The notes under the pieces: generated by a model
Told to the model about the DNA's origin: nothing
Seen by the model: only the letters and a program-made list of their open reading frames with translations
Database searches by the model: none
From: Luteimonas sp. S4-F44
GTDB taxonomy: Bacteria > Pseudomonadota > Gammaproteobacteria > Xanthomonadales > Xanthomonadaceae
Length of the DNA: 64,000 bases
NCBI RefSeq assembly: GCF_022637415.1
Contig: NZ_CP093340.1
Span: forward strand, 62,001-126,000
Reading direction: 5' to 3'
Position numbers and translations under genes: made by a program
Shown: piece by piece, positions 16,048 through 24,670 of the stretch
Position numbering within the stretch: position 1 is the stretch's first letter
How the letters are laid out: each line of letters opens with the position of its first letter

Positions 16048-16953
16048 TCATCGGGGCGACGACGTGCCCGGACGCCCGCCGGCACCGGACAACGGGCTGG
16101 GCGGTTCATCGTCGCGCACCCGCAGGAAGCGCGCGAAACGCGGCAGGCCGGTGCCGGTCACCCCGTTGTGGCGGTAGGTGACCAGACTGCCAATCACAGG
16201 TGGATCGCGCCGCTGCGCGTCGCGCAGCCCGCTGCCGATCCGGAACCGGCGCCCGTCGGCATGCTCGACCAGGAGTGCGCCTACCATGCCGGTGTACTGG
16301 CCTTTGCCCGGCAGATAGCCCACCACCCGCGCCTCGGCATCGTCGAACGGCTTGAGCTTGCGCAGCGCGGCACTGCGGCCGGCGGCATAGCGCGCGTCAC
16401 GGTGGTGCAGCATCAATCCCTCGCCGCCGCCGTCGACGACCTCCGCCAGGCGGGCGTCGAGCGCGCTCCGCGACGGCAGTCGTGCCTGCGCAATCATGGC
16501 CAAGTGCGGATGTGCCGTGCGCGTGGTCAGCCCTCGCATCGCGGCGATGCGTTCGGAGAACGGACCGGGATGGCCGGGCAGGTCGAAGACCAGGAACCGC
16601 AACTGCCGCCAGCGCGGATCGCTCGGATCGGCGCCACGCACGAGCGCGCTCGTTTCGTCGAACCGGCCGCGGCCAAGCCACAACTCGCCGTCCATCGGCG
16701 CGTCGGGCCAGCCGCGGGTGAACGCCGCCGGGACCGCGATGCGGTGGCCGCCACGCGTCCACAGCGCGCGACCATCCCAGCGCCCGCGCACGCCGTCGAG
16801 TTTTTCGCTGACGTAGTACGCGGCCACGTCGATCTCGCCCCTCAGGTCGGTGGCCAGCATGAGCGCATCGGCGGCGGGCTGTGCAGGCACCGGCATCGGT
16901 GCGAGGCCGGTGCACAGCCACAGCAGGCAGGACAAACGGATTGGCATCGACAT
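16048..16953 (-). CDS. Exported ATP-dependent DNA ligase (Lig E type)
   Basis: A 301-residue minimal ATP-dependent DNA ligase with an N-terminal signal peptide (MSMPIRLSCLLWLCTGLAPMPVPA). The nucleotidyl-transfer motif EKLDGVRG (catalytic Lys about residue 51), DGELW (motif III), and EGLMLHHRDA and LRKLKPF (motifs IV and V) are visible. An OB-fold region with GMVGALLVEHADGRRFRIGSGL follows. Lig E enzymes are typically periplasmic in Gram-negative bacteria and have been linked to extracellular DNA or biofilm. It stands alone between a channel gene and the mutase operon. Confidence 0.9.
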   Translation of the reverse strand: MSMPIRLSCLLWLCTGLAPMPVPAQPAADALMLATDLRGEIDVAAYYVSEKLDGVRGRWDGRALWTRGGHRIAVPAAFTRGWPDAPMDGELWLGRGRFDETSALVRGADPSDPRWRQLRFLVFDLPGHPGPFSERIAAMRGLTTRTAHPHLAMIAQARLPSRSALDARLAEVVDGGGEGLMLHHRDARYAAGRSAALRKLKPFDDAEARVVGYLPGKGQYTGMVGALLVEHADGRRFRIGSGLRDAQRRDPPVIGSLVTYRHNGVTGTGLPRFARFLRVRDDEPPSPLSGAGGRPGTSSPR

Positions 16954-17079
16954 GACGGCACTCCTGCAAAGGTGTGCCGTCAGCCTCGATCACTGCGTCG
17001 ATGCGCGGCATCGGCCTGTCGCCCGTGCCGATGTCGGACTCGGCCGCGAGCGCGGGTCAGGCGCCGCGCAGTGCGCACG

Positions 17080-19383
17080 TTAGAACGGCAGCGTCAGTCC
17101 CGGTTCGATCGCGAGCAGGCGCTCGCGGAACGATGCCTGAATCCGTGCCAACGCCTGCGCGTCGTCGGCATCGAAGCGCAGCACCAGCACCGGCGTCGTG
17201 TTCGACGCGCGCACCAGTCCCCAGCCATCGGGCCAGTCCGCGCGCAGCCCGTCGATCGTCGACAGCCGGGCGCCGTCGAATGCAGCCTGCGCCATGAACC
17301 GGGCGACAAAGGCCTGCGGGTCGCCGCCGGGCACGTCGACCTTGAGTTCGGGTGTCGACACGCCGACCGGCAGCGCGTGGAGCGCGGCGGTGGGATCGGC
17401 CTGAAGCGCGAGGATCTCCAGCAGCCGCGCGGCCGCGTAGAGGCCGTCGTCGAAACCGAACCAGCGCTCGGCGAAGAAGAAATGGCCGCTCATCTCGCCG
17501 GCCAGTTCGGCGCCGGTCTCGCGCATCTTGGCTTTGATCAGCGAGTGGCCGGTTTTCCACATCAGCGGGCTGCCGCCGTGGCGCAGGACGTGGCCGGTCA
17601 AGCGCCCGGTGCATTTGACGTCGTGGACGATCAACGCGCCGGGATTGCGTTCGAGCAGGTCGGCGGCGAACAGCATCAGCAAACGATCGGCGTCGATGAT
17701 GGCGCCATCGGCAGCGACCACACCCAGCCGGTCGCCATCGCCGTCGAAGGCCACGCCCAGATCGGCGCCCATGCGCTTGACGACGTCGATCAGGTCGGCC
17801 AGGTTGCGCGGCTCGCTCGGATCGGGGTGGTGGTTCGGGAAGGTGCCGTCGATCTCGCAGTGCAGCGGGATCACGTCGGCGCCGATCGCCTCGAGCACGC
17901 GCGGGCCCAGGATGCCGGCCGCGCCGTTGCCGGCATCGACGACGACCTTCAGCGGCCGTGCGATCTGGATGTCGTCGACGATGCGCCGGATGTAGTCGTC
18001 GGCGAGGTCGCGTTCGACCAGTCCGCCCGGCACCGGTGCGGCGTACAGGCGCTCGCTGGCGATGCGCGCATGCAGGTCGGTGATGGCATCGCCCGACAGC
18101 GTCTCGCCGCCGACGACGATCTTGAAGCCGTTGTACTCGGGCGGATTGTGGCTGCCGGTGACCGAGACGCAGCAGCCGGTGCGCAGGTGGTAGGCGGCGA
18201 AGTAGCTCAGCGGTGTCGGCACCAGACCGATGTCGACGACGTTGCGTCCGCTCGCGCGCAGGCCGGCGACGAGGCCGGCGGTGAGGTCAGGGCCCGAGAG
18301 CCGACCGTCGCGGCCGACCACGATCTCGTCGAGCCCCTGTTCGTGCATCAGCGTGCCGATCGCGCGTCCGATCCGCTCGGCGATCGCCACATCGAGGGTG
18401 CGTCCGACGACGCCGCGGATGTCGTAGGCGCGGAAGATAGACGGATCGAGCCGCGCCGCCGCCGGCTTGGGCGCCGTTGTCGGCGCAGGACGGGGCGCCG
18501 GGCGGTGCACCTCCACGGTGTGCAGCGATTGGGCGAGCGTGGGCTCGGCATCGGGCTCGCTGCCGACACGCGAGCGCCGCCGTGCAAGCCATCCGGACAC
18601 GACGGCCAGGGCCAGCAGCGCCGCGGCGAGTACCCACAACGGCAATGCGGACAAGCCGAACGGTGGACGACCCACGTGCGGAGTCGCCGCGACGATCCGC
18701 AGTTGCGTGCCCGGCACCGGTTGGCCCAGGCGCTCGGCGACGTTGGACAGTGCCGGCTCACCGCGCGCCATCAAGGTATGGCTTCCCTGCCGCAGCGCGA
18801 CATAGGTTGCCGGGTCGACATCGACCGCGGCCAGGCCGGCGGTCGCGCGCTCGAGCGGGAGCGTGGCGATCGCCACGCCCACCGGGCGCTCGCCCACGCG
18901 CGCTGGCGCAGTGACCAGGACCTGCGGACCGGCGGGGCCGCCGGCCACCATCAGTACCGGCTCGCCAGCGGCGAGTGCGCTCTCCAGGGCCGCGAGCCGG
19001 CCGAAGCGGCCCTGGGCCAGGGCGTTGTATTCGTTGCGCAGGTCGCGCGGCACCACGGCGACGCCGGTCGCGCCGGGCCAGTCGCGGCCGAGTTCGACGC
19101 CGGCGGTATCCAGGCGGCCGTCCTGCAGCGCGCGCTGCACCGGCGCGCTGGCCAGGCGTTCGCCCATGCGCCGCAGTTCGGCCTGCAGCGCCTGTCCGGT
19201 CGCGTTGACGGCGGCATCGCGCGCCTGCGCCACGCTGGCGCTGCGCTGCCCGGCCTGCCATTGGCGGACGCCCTGCCAGGCGCACCACAGGGCCAGCAGC
19301 GCGAGCACCACTGCGAGCAGCGGTGCGACGCGTCGCAACTGCGTCGTCAGCTCGCGTGTGCGATGCGGATCCTTCTCGCCCAT
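17080..19383 (-). CDS. Phosphomannomutase/phosphoglucomutase with membrane-anchored N-terminal extension
   Basis: A 767-residue protein. Residues about 310-767 form a complete alpha-D-phosphohexomutase: SIFRAYDIRG, the phosphoserine loop TGSHNPPEYNG (about 405-415), the metal site DGDGDR (about 546), GEMSGHFFF and RASNTTPVLVLRF. The first 310 residues hold a TM helix (about 19-38), an approximately 200-residue extracytoplasmic region and a second TM helix (about 245-265), followed by a Pro/Ala linker. This matches the long AlgC of Pseudomonas and the XanA-type enzymes of Xanthomonads, which supply mannose-1-P and glucose-1-P for exopolysaccharide and LPS. It is downstream of dut. Confidence 0.93.
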   Translation of the reverse strand: MGEKDPHRTRELTTQLRRVAPLLAVVLALLALWCAWQGVRQWQAGQRSASVAQARDAAVNATGQALQAELRRMGERLASAPVQRALQDGRLDTAGVELGRDWPGATGVAVVPRDLRNEYNALAQGRFGRLAALESALAAGEPVLMVAGGPAGPQVLVTAPARVGERPVGVAIATLPLERATAGLAAVDVDPATYVALRQGSHTLMARGEPALSNVAERLGQPVPGTQLRIVAATPHVGRPPFGLSALPLWVLAAALLALAVVSGWLARRRSRVGSEPDAEPTLAQSLHTVEVHRPAPRPAPTTAPKPAAARLDPSIFRAYDIRGVVGRTLDVAIAERIGRAIGTLMHEQGLDEIVVGRDGRLSGPDLTAGLVAGLRASGRNVVDIGLVPTPLSYFAAYHLRTGCCVSVTGSHNPPEYNGFKIVVGGETLSGDAITDLHARIASERLYAAPVPGGLVERDLADDYIRRIVDDIQIARPLKVVVDAGNGAAGILGPRVLEAIGADVIPLHCEIDGTFPNHHPDPSEPRNLADLIDVVKRMGADLGVAFDGDGDRLGVVAADGAIIDADRLLMLFAADLLERNPGALIVHDVKCTGRLTGHVLRHGGSPLMWKTGHSLIKAKMRETGAELAGEMSGHFFFAERWFGFDDGLYAAARLLEILALQADPTAALHALPVGVSTPELKVDVPGGDPQAFVARFMAQAAFDGARLSTIDGLRADWPDGWGLVRASNTTPVLVLRFDADDAQALARIQASFRERLLAIEPGLTLPF

Positions 19384-19395
19384 GGCCTGTCCCCG

Positions 19396-19854
19396 TCAGC
19401 GTACGCCCGAGTGCCCGAATCCCCCGGCGCCGCGTGCGGTGTCGACGAAAGTATCCACCACGTTGAGCGTCGCGCGCACCACCGGCAGCAGCACCAGCTG
19501 TGCGATGCGGTCGCCCGGTTCGATGGTGAAGGCGTCCTTGCCGCGGTGCCAGACGCTGATCATCAGCGGGCCCTGGTAATCGGCGTCGATCAGGCCGGTG
19601 CCGTTCCCGAGCACGATGCCGTGCTTGTGGCCCAGCCCCGAACGCGGCAACACGACCGCACACAGGCCGGGGTCGCCGATATGGATCGCCAGCCCCGAGG
19701 GCACCAGCGCGACGTCGCCGGGCAACAGCGCCAGCGGCTCGTCGAGCGCCGCGCGCAGGTCGAGACCGGCGCTGCCTTCGGTGGCGTACGCCGGCAGCGG
19801 CCACTGCTGGCCGAAGCGGGCATCGAGCACGCGGACATCGAGGACGTGGTTCAT
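19396..19854 (-). CDS. dut: dUTP diphosphatase
   Basis: A 152-residue trimeric dUTPase. The five family motifs are visible: [18 protein letters not shown] ([15 protein letters not shown]), [34 protein letters not shown] and the flexible C-terminal [11 protein letters not shown]. It converts dUTP to dUMP and PPi, limiting uracil in DNA. Its ATG (19852-19854) overlaps the coaB stop by four bases, reproducing the classic coaBC-dut arrangement. Confidence 0.96.
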   Translation of the reverse strand: MNHVLDVRVLDARFGQQWPLPAYATEGSAGLDLRAALDEPLALLPGDVALVPSGLAIHIGDPGLCAVVLPRSGLGHKHGIVLGNGTGLIDADYQGPLMISVWHRGKDAFTIEPGDRIAQLVLLPVVRATLNVVDTFVDTARGAGGFGHSGVR

Positions 19855-20519
19855 GGCGGCTCCGGATCGAGGCGGCGAGCGATCAGCGCGACCAGGTCGG
19901 CCGCGACCGCGGTCTTGGGGCCGGGCCCCAGCGCATGCTGGCCGGTGGCGTCGTGCACCACCAGCAGGTTGTCGTCGCCCTCGAACCCGCTGCCGGCGAC
20001 GCCGACGCGGTTGGCCGCGATCAGGTCGGCGCGCTTGGCGGCGAGCTTGTGGCGGGCGTTGCCGTCGACGTCGTCGGTCTCGGCGGCGAAGCCGACCACC
20101 AGCCGGGGACGGCGTGGGTCGGTGGCGAGCTCGGCGAGGATGTCGCGCGTGCGCACCAGTTCGAGCGTCAGGCCGGTTTCGCCGACGCGCTTCTTGATCT
20201 TCGACGTCGCGACCTGGACCGGTGTGAAGTCCGCGACGGCGGCGGCGCCGACGTAGATGTCGGCGGGCAGGGCATCGAACACTGCGGCATGCATCTGCGC
20301 GGCCGAGCGCACGTCCACGCGTGTCACGCCCTCCGGCGTGGGCAGGTGCACGGGACCGGCCACCAGCAGCACGTCGGCGCCGGCCTGCGCGGCGGCTGCG
20401 GCGACCGCGAAGCCCATCTTGCCGCTGCTGCGGTTGCCCAGAAACCGCACCGGATCGAGGTCCTCGTAGGTCGGTCCGGCACTGACGATCACGCGCCGGC
20501 CGGCCAGCGGCCCGCTCAT
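19851..20519 (-). CDS. coaB: Phosphopantothenate-cysteine ligase domain (CoaB half of CoaBC)
   Basis: A 222-residue protein covering the complete synthetase half of Coa[53 protein letters not shown] and [16 protein letters not shown]. It joins phosphopantothenate and cysteine in CoA synthesis. In nearly all bacteria this is fused to the decarboxylase. Here its ATG (20517-20519) overlaps the coaC stop by four bases in another frame, with the break exactly in the interdomain linker. No ribosome-binding site is visible, so translation probably depends on coupling, or the break is a one- or two-base sequence error in a fused gene. Confidence 0.88.
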   Translation of the reverse strand: MSGPLAGRRVIVSAGPTYEDLDPVRFLGNRSSGKMGFAVAAAAAQAGADVLLVAGPVHLPTPEGVTRVDVRSAAQMHAAVFDALPADIYVGAAAVADFTPVQVATSKIKKRVGETGLTLELVRTRDILAELATDPRRPRLVVGFAAETDDVDGNARHKLAAKRADLIAANRVGVAGSGFEGDDNLLVVHDATGQHALGPGPKTAVAADLVALIARRLDPEPP

Positions 20520-21067
20520 GCCGGCAGCGCCGCGACGATCGCGGTCGGCTCGGCCAGTCGACCGGGGCCCGATTCGCCTTCGGCCAGCGGACCATCCTCC
20601 GGCCCCACGACCTGCGCGCCGCGCTCGCGCAGCAGCGCGAGGTTGGCCTGCGTGGCCGGGTGCAGCCACATGCGGTGGTTCATCGCCGGGCACACGGTCA
20701 GCGGCGCGGTCGTCGCCAGGCACAGCGTGGTCACCAGGTTGTCGGCAAAGCCGTGCGCGAGCTTGGCCAGCGTGTTTGCAGTCGCCGGCGCCACCACCAC
20801 ACGCGTGGCCCACCGCGCCAGCTCGAGATGGCCCATCGCGGCCTCAGCGCCCGGGTCCCACAAGGTGGTGCGCACCGGTTCGCCCGACACCGCCTGGAAA
20901 GTCGCGGCCGAGACGAAGTGCAGCGCGCTGTCGGTCATCGCCACGCGCACCTGGGCGCCGGCATCGCGCAGACGCCGCACCAGATCGGCGGCCTTGTAGG
21001 CGGCGATGCCGCCGCACACGCACAGCAGGATGCGCTGCCCATGCAGCGAGGTCGACGCGCCAGCCAT
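20516..21067 (-). CDS. coaC: Phosphopantothenoylcysteine decarboxylase domain (CoaC half of CoaBC)
   Basis: A 183-residue flavin-dependent decarboxylase of the HFCD family. Visible are the N-terminal [38 protein letters not shown], and the PAMNHRMW substrate clamp. The last motif matches the PxMNxxMW of CoaC. It ends at VAALPA, just after the Rossmann domain, and the next frame begins the CoaB domain. Combined length with coaB (405 residues) equals a typical fused CoaBC. It diverges from radC across 177 bases that should hold both promoters. Confidence 0.88.
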   Translation of the reverse strand: MAGASTSLHGQRILLCVCGGIAAYKAADLVRRLRDAGAQVRVAMTDSALHFVSAATFQAVSGEPVRTTLWDPGAEAAMGHLELARWATRVVVAPATANTLAKLAHGFADNLVTTLCLATTAPLTVCPAMNHRMWLHPATQANLALLRERGAQVVGPEDGPLAEGESGPGRLAEPTAIVAALPA

Positions 21068-21244
21068 GGTCGGGGAAGCCCTACCGGAAAATCGACCGAC
21101 AGCTTACCCGAAGCGGGGGGGACCGCCGGCTGCGCCGGGACCGGCGCACGCGTTGCAATACAGGTCCCGCCGGCATCGGCGATGCGCGTCCGACGCCCTC
21201 CCCGTCGCGTCGCGCCGGTGCCGGCTCCCCCAACGGAGGCGGCG

Positions 21245-21919
21245 ATGCACATCTCGAAATGGCCCAAGAGCGAGCGACCGCGTGAAAAACTCTTCGCACG
21301 GGGCGCCGTGGCGCTGTCGGATGCGGAGTTGCTGGCGATCTTCCTGGGTTCGGGCCTGCGTGGCATGGACGCGGTGGCGACCGGCCGGCAACTGCTCAAG
21401 GACCACGGCTCGCTGCGCGCGCTGCTCGAGCGCGGGCCGCAAGGGCTCGTTGAACTGCAGGGCCTGGGCATGGCCCGCGCCAGTCGCCTGAGCGCCGCAC
21501 TCGAAGTCGGCAACCGGGTGCTGGCTCAGACGCTCGAGCGCGGAGAGGCGATCACCGATCCCGGCGCCGCCGGTCGCTACTTCACCCAACGCCTGCGCGG
21601 TCTTCCCCACGAAGTCTTCGCCGTGCTCTACCTCGATGCCCGGCACCGCGCGCTGGCGTTCGAAGAGGTGTTCCAGGGCACGATCGACAATGCCGAGGTG
21701 TATCCGCGCGAGCTCGCCCGGCGCGCGCTCGCGCACAACGCCGCCGCGATCATCGTCGGCCACAACCATCCCAGCGGCAGCAACCGTCCGAGCGGCGCCG
21801 ACCGCACGGTCACCAGCATGATCCGCCAGGCGTTGTCGCTGGTCGATGTACGCGTGCTCGATCACTTCGTCATCGGCGAGGGCGAAGCGGTGTCGCTGGC
21901 CGCGACGGGCTTTCTGTAA
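21245..21919 (+). CDS. radC: RadC family JAB/MPN-domain protein
   Basis: A 224-residue UPF0758 protein. An N-terminal helix-hairpin-helix-like region (about residues 30-80: [37 protein letters not shown]) precedes the JAB1/MPN domain. The metalloprotease-like motif [14 protein letters not shown] begins at about residue 172, with the upstream glutamate in FEEVFQGT. Despite its name, a DNA-repair role is not supported by later work on the family. The placement divergent to coaBC-dut is the same as in E. coli. The ATG at 21245 is preceded by GGAGG. Confidence 0.93.
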   Translation: MHISKWPKSERPREKLFARGAVALSDAELLAIFLGSGLRGMDAVATGRQLLKDHGSLRALLERGPQGLVELQGLGMARASRLSAALEVGNRVLAQTLERGEAITDPGAAGRYFTQRLRGLPHEVFAVLYLDARHRALAFEEVFQGTIDNAEVYPRELARRALAHNAAAIIVGHNHPSGSNRPSGADRTVTSMIRQALSLVDVRVLDHFVIGEGEAVSLAATGFL

Positions 21920-21968
21920 AGCGCACAGCGCGCTCGCGATCGCGCCACGCTGCTTGCACAATGTCCGG

Positions 21969-22367
21969 ATGCCCGCGTCCGATATGTCCTCCCTGACCGC
22001 TTGTCCCTGTGGCCGCCACCTGGCGTTCGACGACTGTTGCGGTCGCATCCACGCCGGTATGCCGGCGCCGGATGCCGAAAGCCTGATGCGCGCGCGCTAC
22101 AGCGCCTACGTGCGCGGCGACGTCGACTACCTGCGCGCGAGTTGGCATCCGCGTACCTGCCCGTCGGATCTCGATCTCCGCGGACCGCAGCCCACGTGGC
22201 TGGGTCTGGATGTGCGTGCATTCGACGTGCTGGACGACAATCGCGCCGAGGTCGAGTTCGTCGCGCGCTATCGCATCGGCGGCGGCAGCGTCGTGCGCAT
22301 GCGCGAGCGCAGCCGCTTCGTGCGCGAGGACGGCCACTGGTACTACGTCGATGGCGATGTGGCTTGA
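21969..22367 (+). CDS. YchJ/UPF0225 family SEC-C zinc-binding protein
   Basis: A 132-residue protein. The N-terminus carries the SEC-C type zinc motif [14 protein letters not shown], followed by the YchJ-like central domain ([24 protein letters not shown]) and a strand-rich end ([37 protein letters not shown]), typical of the NTF2-like M-domain fused to SEC-C in UPF0225. Function is unknown. The start at 21969 (MPASDMSS) or at 21984 ([10 protein letters not shown]) is possible; the latter would match relatives that begin close to the zinc motif. Confidence 0.88.
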   Translation: MPASDMSSLTACPCGRHLAFDDCCGRIHAGMPAPDAESLMRARYSAYVRGDVDYLRASWHPRTCPSDLDLRGPQPTWLGLDVRAFDVLDDNRAEVEFVARYRIGGGSVVRMRERSRFVREDGHWYYVDGDVA

Positions 22368-22509
22368 GGCCGGGTCCACCTTCTGCGCGTTCCACCGTGG
22401 GTCGTGCGCTGTCGCCTGAGCGGCGCGTTAAACCCGAATCCACGCACGCGTCCGCGGCCGGCCTCGTGAGGCACAGTGGCATGGCAGTTCTGCCCAGGAG
22501 TTCCGTTCA

Positions 22510-23733
22510 ATGAAGACCCGTCTGCGTGCCGTTACGACCTTTGCGCTGCTGGGCGCGGCTGGCGCCGTGTCCGCGGCCACGCCGTCGCCACCGCCGGCCG
22601 ACCCGGCCGCGTTCGCCCAGTGCCTGGCCGGCCTCCGCGGCGATGCCGCCAAGCGCGGTATTCCCGGTGAGGCCTTCGACCGGCTGACGTCCGACCTGCA
22701 GCCGGACATGAGCGTGTTGCCGTTACTCGATGCGCAGCCCGAATTCACCACACCGCTGTGGGACTACCTGGCCGGGCTGGTGGACGCGCAGCGCGTCGAG
22801 GATGGCCGCGCGATGCTGGCCGAGCACCGCGACCTGCTGGCGCGGGTGTCGGCGCAGTACGGGGTCGACGCCGAGACCGTCGTCGCGGTCTGGGGCGTGG
22901 AGAGCGACTACGGCCGCATCTCGGGCAAGCGGCCGCTGCGCGTGTCGCTCGCCACGCTGGCCTGCAACGGGCGCCGGCAGCCGTTCTTCCGTGGCGAGTT
23001 CTTGGCGCTGCTCAAGCTGCTGCACGACGGCGATCTGCGCGATCCGGGCTTGACCGGCTCCTGGGCCGGCGCGTTCGGCCACACGCAGTTCATGCCCAGC
23101 ACCTACGCGCGTATCGCGGTGGATTTCGACGGCGACGGCCGCCGCGATCTCGTCGACAGCATTCCCGACGCCCTGGCCTCGACGGCGAACTACCTCGCGC
23201 GCGCCGGCTGGCGCAGCGGTCAGCCCTGGGGCTACGAGGTCCGGCTGCCACCGGGCTTTGCGATCGCCCAGGCCGGCCGCACGAACCGCCGGCCGGTGTC
23301 CGACTGGGCTGCGCGCGGCGTGACCCGCGTCGATGGCGGCGCGCTGCCGGCCGGCGACACGCGCGCGGCGGTGATCGCACCGACCGGGGCCTCGGGCCCG
23401 GCGTTCTTGGTGCTGCGCAACTACGACGCGATCTATTCGTACAACGCCGCCGAGAGCTACGCGCTGGCGATCGCCTTGCTCGCCGACCAGTTGCGCGGCG
23501 GGACGGGCCTGACGACGCCGTGGCCGACCGACGATCCTGGGCTGTCGCGCGCCGACCGCCGCGCACTGCAGACCCTGCTCGCTGCGCGCGGACACGACAT
23601 CGGCGAGGTCGACGGCATGATCGGGACCGCCACCCGGCGTGCGATCCAGGCCGAGCAGCGCCGTCTCGGGCTCACCCCCGACGACGGCCGGGCAGGGCGC
23701 CGTATTCTCGAGGCCTTGCAGGCCGGCCGTTAG
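22510..23733 (+). CDS. Lytic murein transglycosylase, MltB/SLT_2 family with peptidoglycan-binding tail
   Basis: A 407-residue exported enzyme. A signal peptide (about residues 1-22) is followed by the SLT_2 domain with the catalytic glutamate in VWGVESDYG (about residue 132), and conserved GAFGHTQFMPSTY and DGDGRRDLVDSIPDALASTANYL. The C-terminal 60 residues form a PGBD1-type peptidoglycan-binding module (LQTLLAARGHDIGEVDGMIGTATRRAIQAEQRRLGL). The enzyme cleaves glycan strands to 1,6-anhydro ends in the periplasm. AGGAG at 22496-22500 supports the ATG. About 175 bases of its 3' end recur in degraded form at 24448-24622. Confidence 0.92.
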   Translation: MKTRLRAVTTFALLGAAGAVSAATPSPPPADPAAFAQCLAGLRGDAAKRGIPGEAFDRLTSDLQPDMSVLPLLDAQPEFTTPLWDYLAGLVDAQRVEDGRAMLAEHRDLLARVSAQYGVDAETVVAVWGVESDYGRISGKRPLRVSLATLACNGRRQPFFRGEFLALLKLLHDGDLRDPGLTGSWAGAFGHTQFMPSTYARIAVDFDGDGRRDLVDSIPDALASTANYLARAGWRSGQPWGYEVRLPPGFAIAQAGRTNRRPVSDWAARGVTRVDGGALPAGDTRAAVIAPTGASGPAFLVLRNYDAIYSYNAAESYALAIALLADQLRGGTGLTTPWPTDDPGLSRADRRALQTLLAARGHDIGEVDGMIGTATRRAIQAEQRRLGLTPDDGRAGRRILEALQAGR

Positions 23734-23823
23734 CGTTCGTCCTCGCGTGCTCGTTTTCCGGTGCGCGTGCCGTCCGAGCGCGTACGCGGACGGCGACGGC
23801 GTGGGTCCCCCAGCGCGCTGCGA

Positions 23824-24219
23824 TCACTGGTGGGGTTGGTAGCGCCCGTTGAAGCCAGCGCCGTTGCCGCATAGTGCGGCGTTGGCCTGGACAACGACAC
23901 TGGCCTCCTCGAAGCGGACCGTCACCGATGCCGGGACGCGGTTGAGGTAGGCGGCGACCGCGCACGCATCAACGGCCGGCGCGAGCGGTGCGGACGGTTC
24001 AGGCGAGGCGTGCAGGCCGCCGTTGGCGGGCCGCTCGGCATCCGGCAATCGGCTCAACGCGCCGGGCGCGGTCGGGATATCGCATCCCCACGATGTCGAC
24101 GGTGTCGGCGCCGGCCGTGGGAACCGCAGCGCTGCGCACAGCGAATGGTCGACTGGCCCGCCTTGCAGAAGCGGCGCGTCCCTGCGATCGTCGAGCCCCT
24201 CACGCAACGGAGCTTGCAA
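23824..24219 (-). CDS. Uncertain ORF, hypothetical protein
   Basis: A 131-residue frame starting at the ATG 24217-24219, divergent from the small lipoprotein gene. The first 75 residues are low-complexity and Pro/Ala-rich. The C-terminal 50 residues (VDACAVAAYLNRVPASVTVRFEEASVVVQANAALCGNGAGFNGRY) look more like a folded strand-rich domain with two cysteines. I recognise no family and see no clear signal peptide or ribosome-binding site. It may be the remnant of a secreted protein whose 5' end was lost, or not coding. It lies in a region with other gene debris. Confidence 0.3.
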   Translation of the reverse strand: MQAPLREGLDDRRDAPLLQGGPVDHSLCAALRFPRPAPTPSTSWGCDIPTAPGALSRLPDAERPANGGLHASPEPSAPLAPAVDACAVAAYLNRVPASVTVRFEEASVVVQANAALCGNGAGFNGRYQPHQ

Positions 24220-24221
24220 TC

Positions 24222-24446
24222 ATGCGCAGCCTGGGGAGCTTGGCGGCGGCCTTGCCGCTCGCCGCCTGCGGCACGATGGACTATCGCGACACCAACGTCG
24301 CGGTCGACAACAACCCCTTGTGCGTCAGCCAGCCCGACCAGCCGGGCGAGCCGGTGTCGCGCGAATGCGAGCGTTACAGCGAGTGGCGTTGGCGCAACAA
24401 GTCCGACGCCCAACCGGTCGAGTTCGGCAGACGCGACGAGCGCTGA
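24222..24446 (+). CDS. Small lipoprotein of unknown function
   Basis: A 74-residue protein with a short lipoprotein signal (MRSLGSLAAALPLAAC, lipobox LAAC) and a charged mature part (GTMDYRDTNVAVDNNPLCV ... ECERYSEWRWRNKSDAQPVEF). CGGAG lies nine bases before the ATG. The composition and lipobox suggest a real outer- or inner-membrane lipoprotein. No domain is recognised. It sits between the intact transglycosylase end and its degraded copy, so it was probably part of the rearranged segment. Confidence 0.6.
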   Translation: MRSLGSLAAALPLAACGTMDYRDTNVAVDNNPLCVSQPDQPGEPVSRECERYSEWRWRNKSDAQPVEFGRRDER

Positions 24447-24447
24447 T

Positions 24448-24622
24448 CGCCGCGTGCTGCCGAACTGCTCGGTGCCCGCGGACACGATATCGGCGAGGTC
24501 GACGGCATGATCGGGGTCGCCGCCTGGCGCGCATTTCAGACCAGCAGCGCCGGCTCGGGCGCACGCCTGAGGACGGCCGGGCGGGTCGCCGCAGGCTCGA
24601 CGTGCTGCAGGCCGGCCGTTAG
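24448..24622 (+). pseudogene. Degraded second copy of the lytic transglycosylase 3' end
   Basis: The segment aligns with 23558-23733, the last part of the MltB-family gene, including a nearly identical run around gaggtcgacggcatgatcgg and the terminal caggccggccgttag. Several indels break the reading frame. It corresponds to the peptidoglycan-binding module only. It is either a duplication of the neighbouring gene end or the tail of a deleted paralogue. Confidence 0.75.
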
Positions 24623-24670
24623 CCGCTACACCCCAATTCGGAAGACCGTGCCGGACCGCCACACGCCCTG

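Noticed and set aside
15826..20256. A plus-strand open frame of 1476 codons
   Set aside because: It is a shadow across the minus-strand ligase, mutase, dut and coaBC genes; its translation is Arg/Ala/Gly-rich with no domain, as expected for antisense frames in high-GC DNA.
23734..24221. Possible toxin/antitoxin or immunity gene between the transglycosylase and the lipoprotein
   Set aside because: The only frame (23824-24219) has no clear start signal or family; not enough to name a system.
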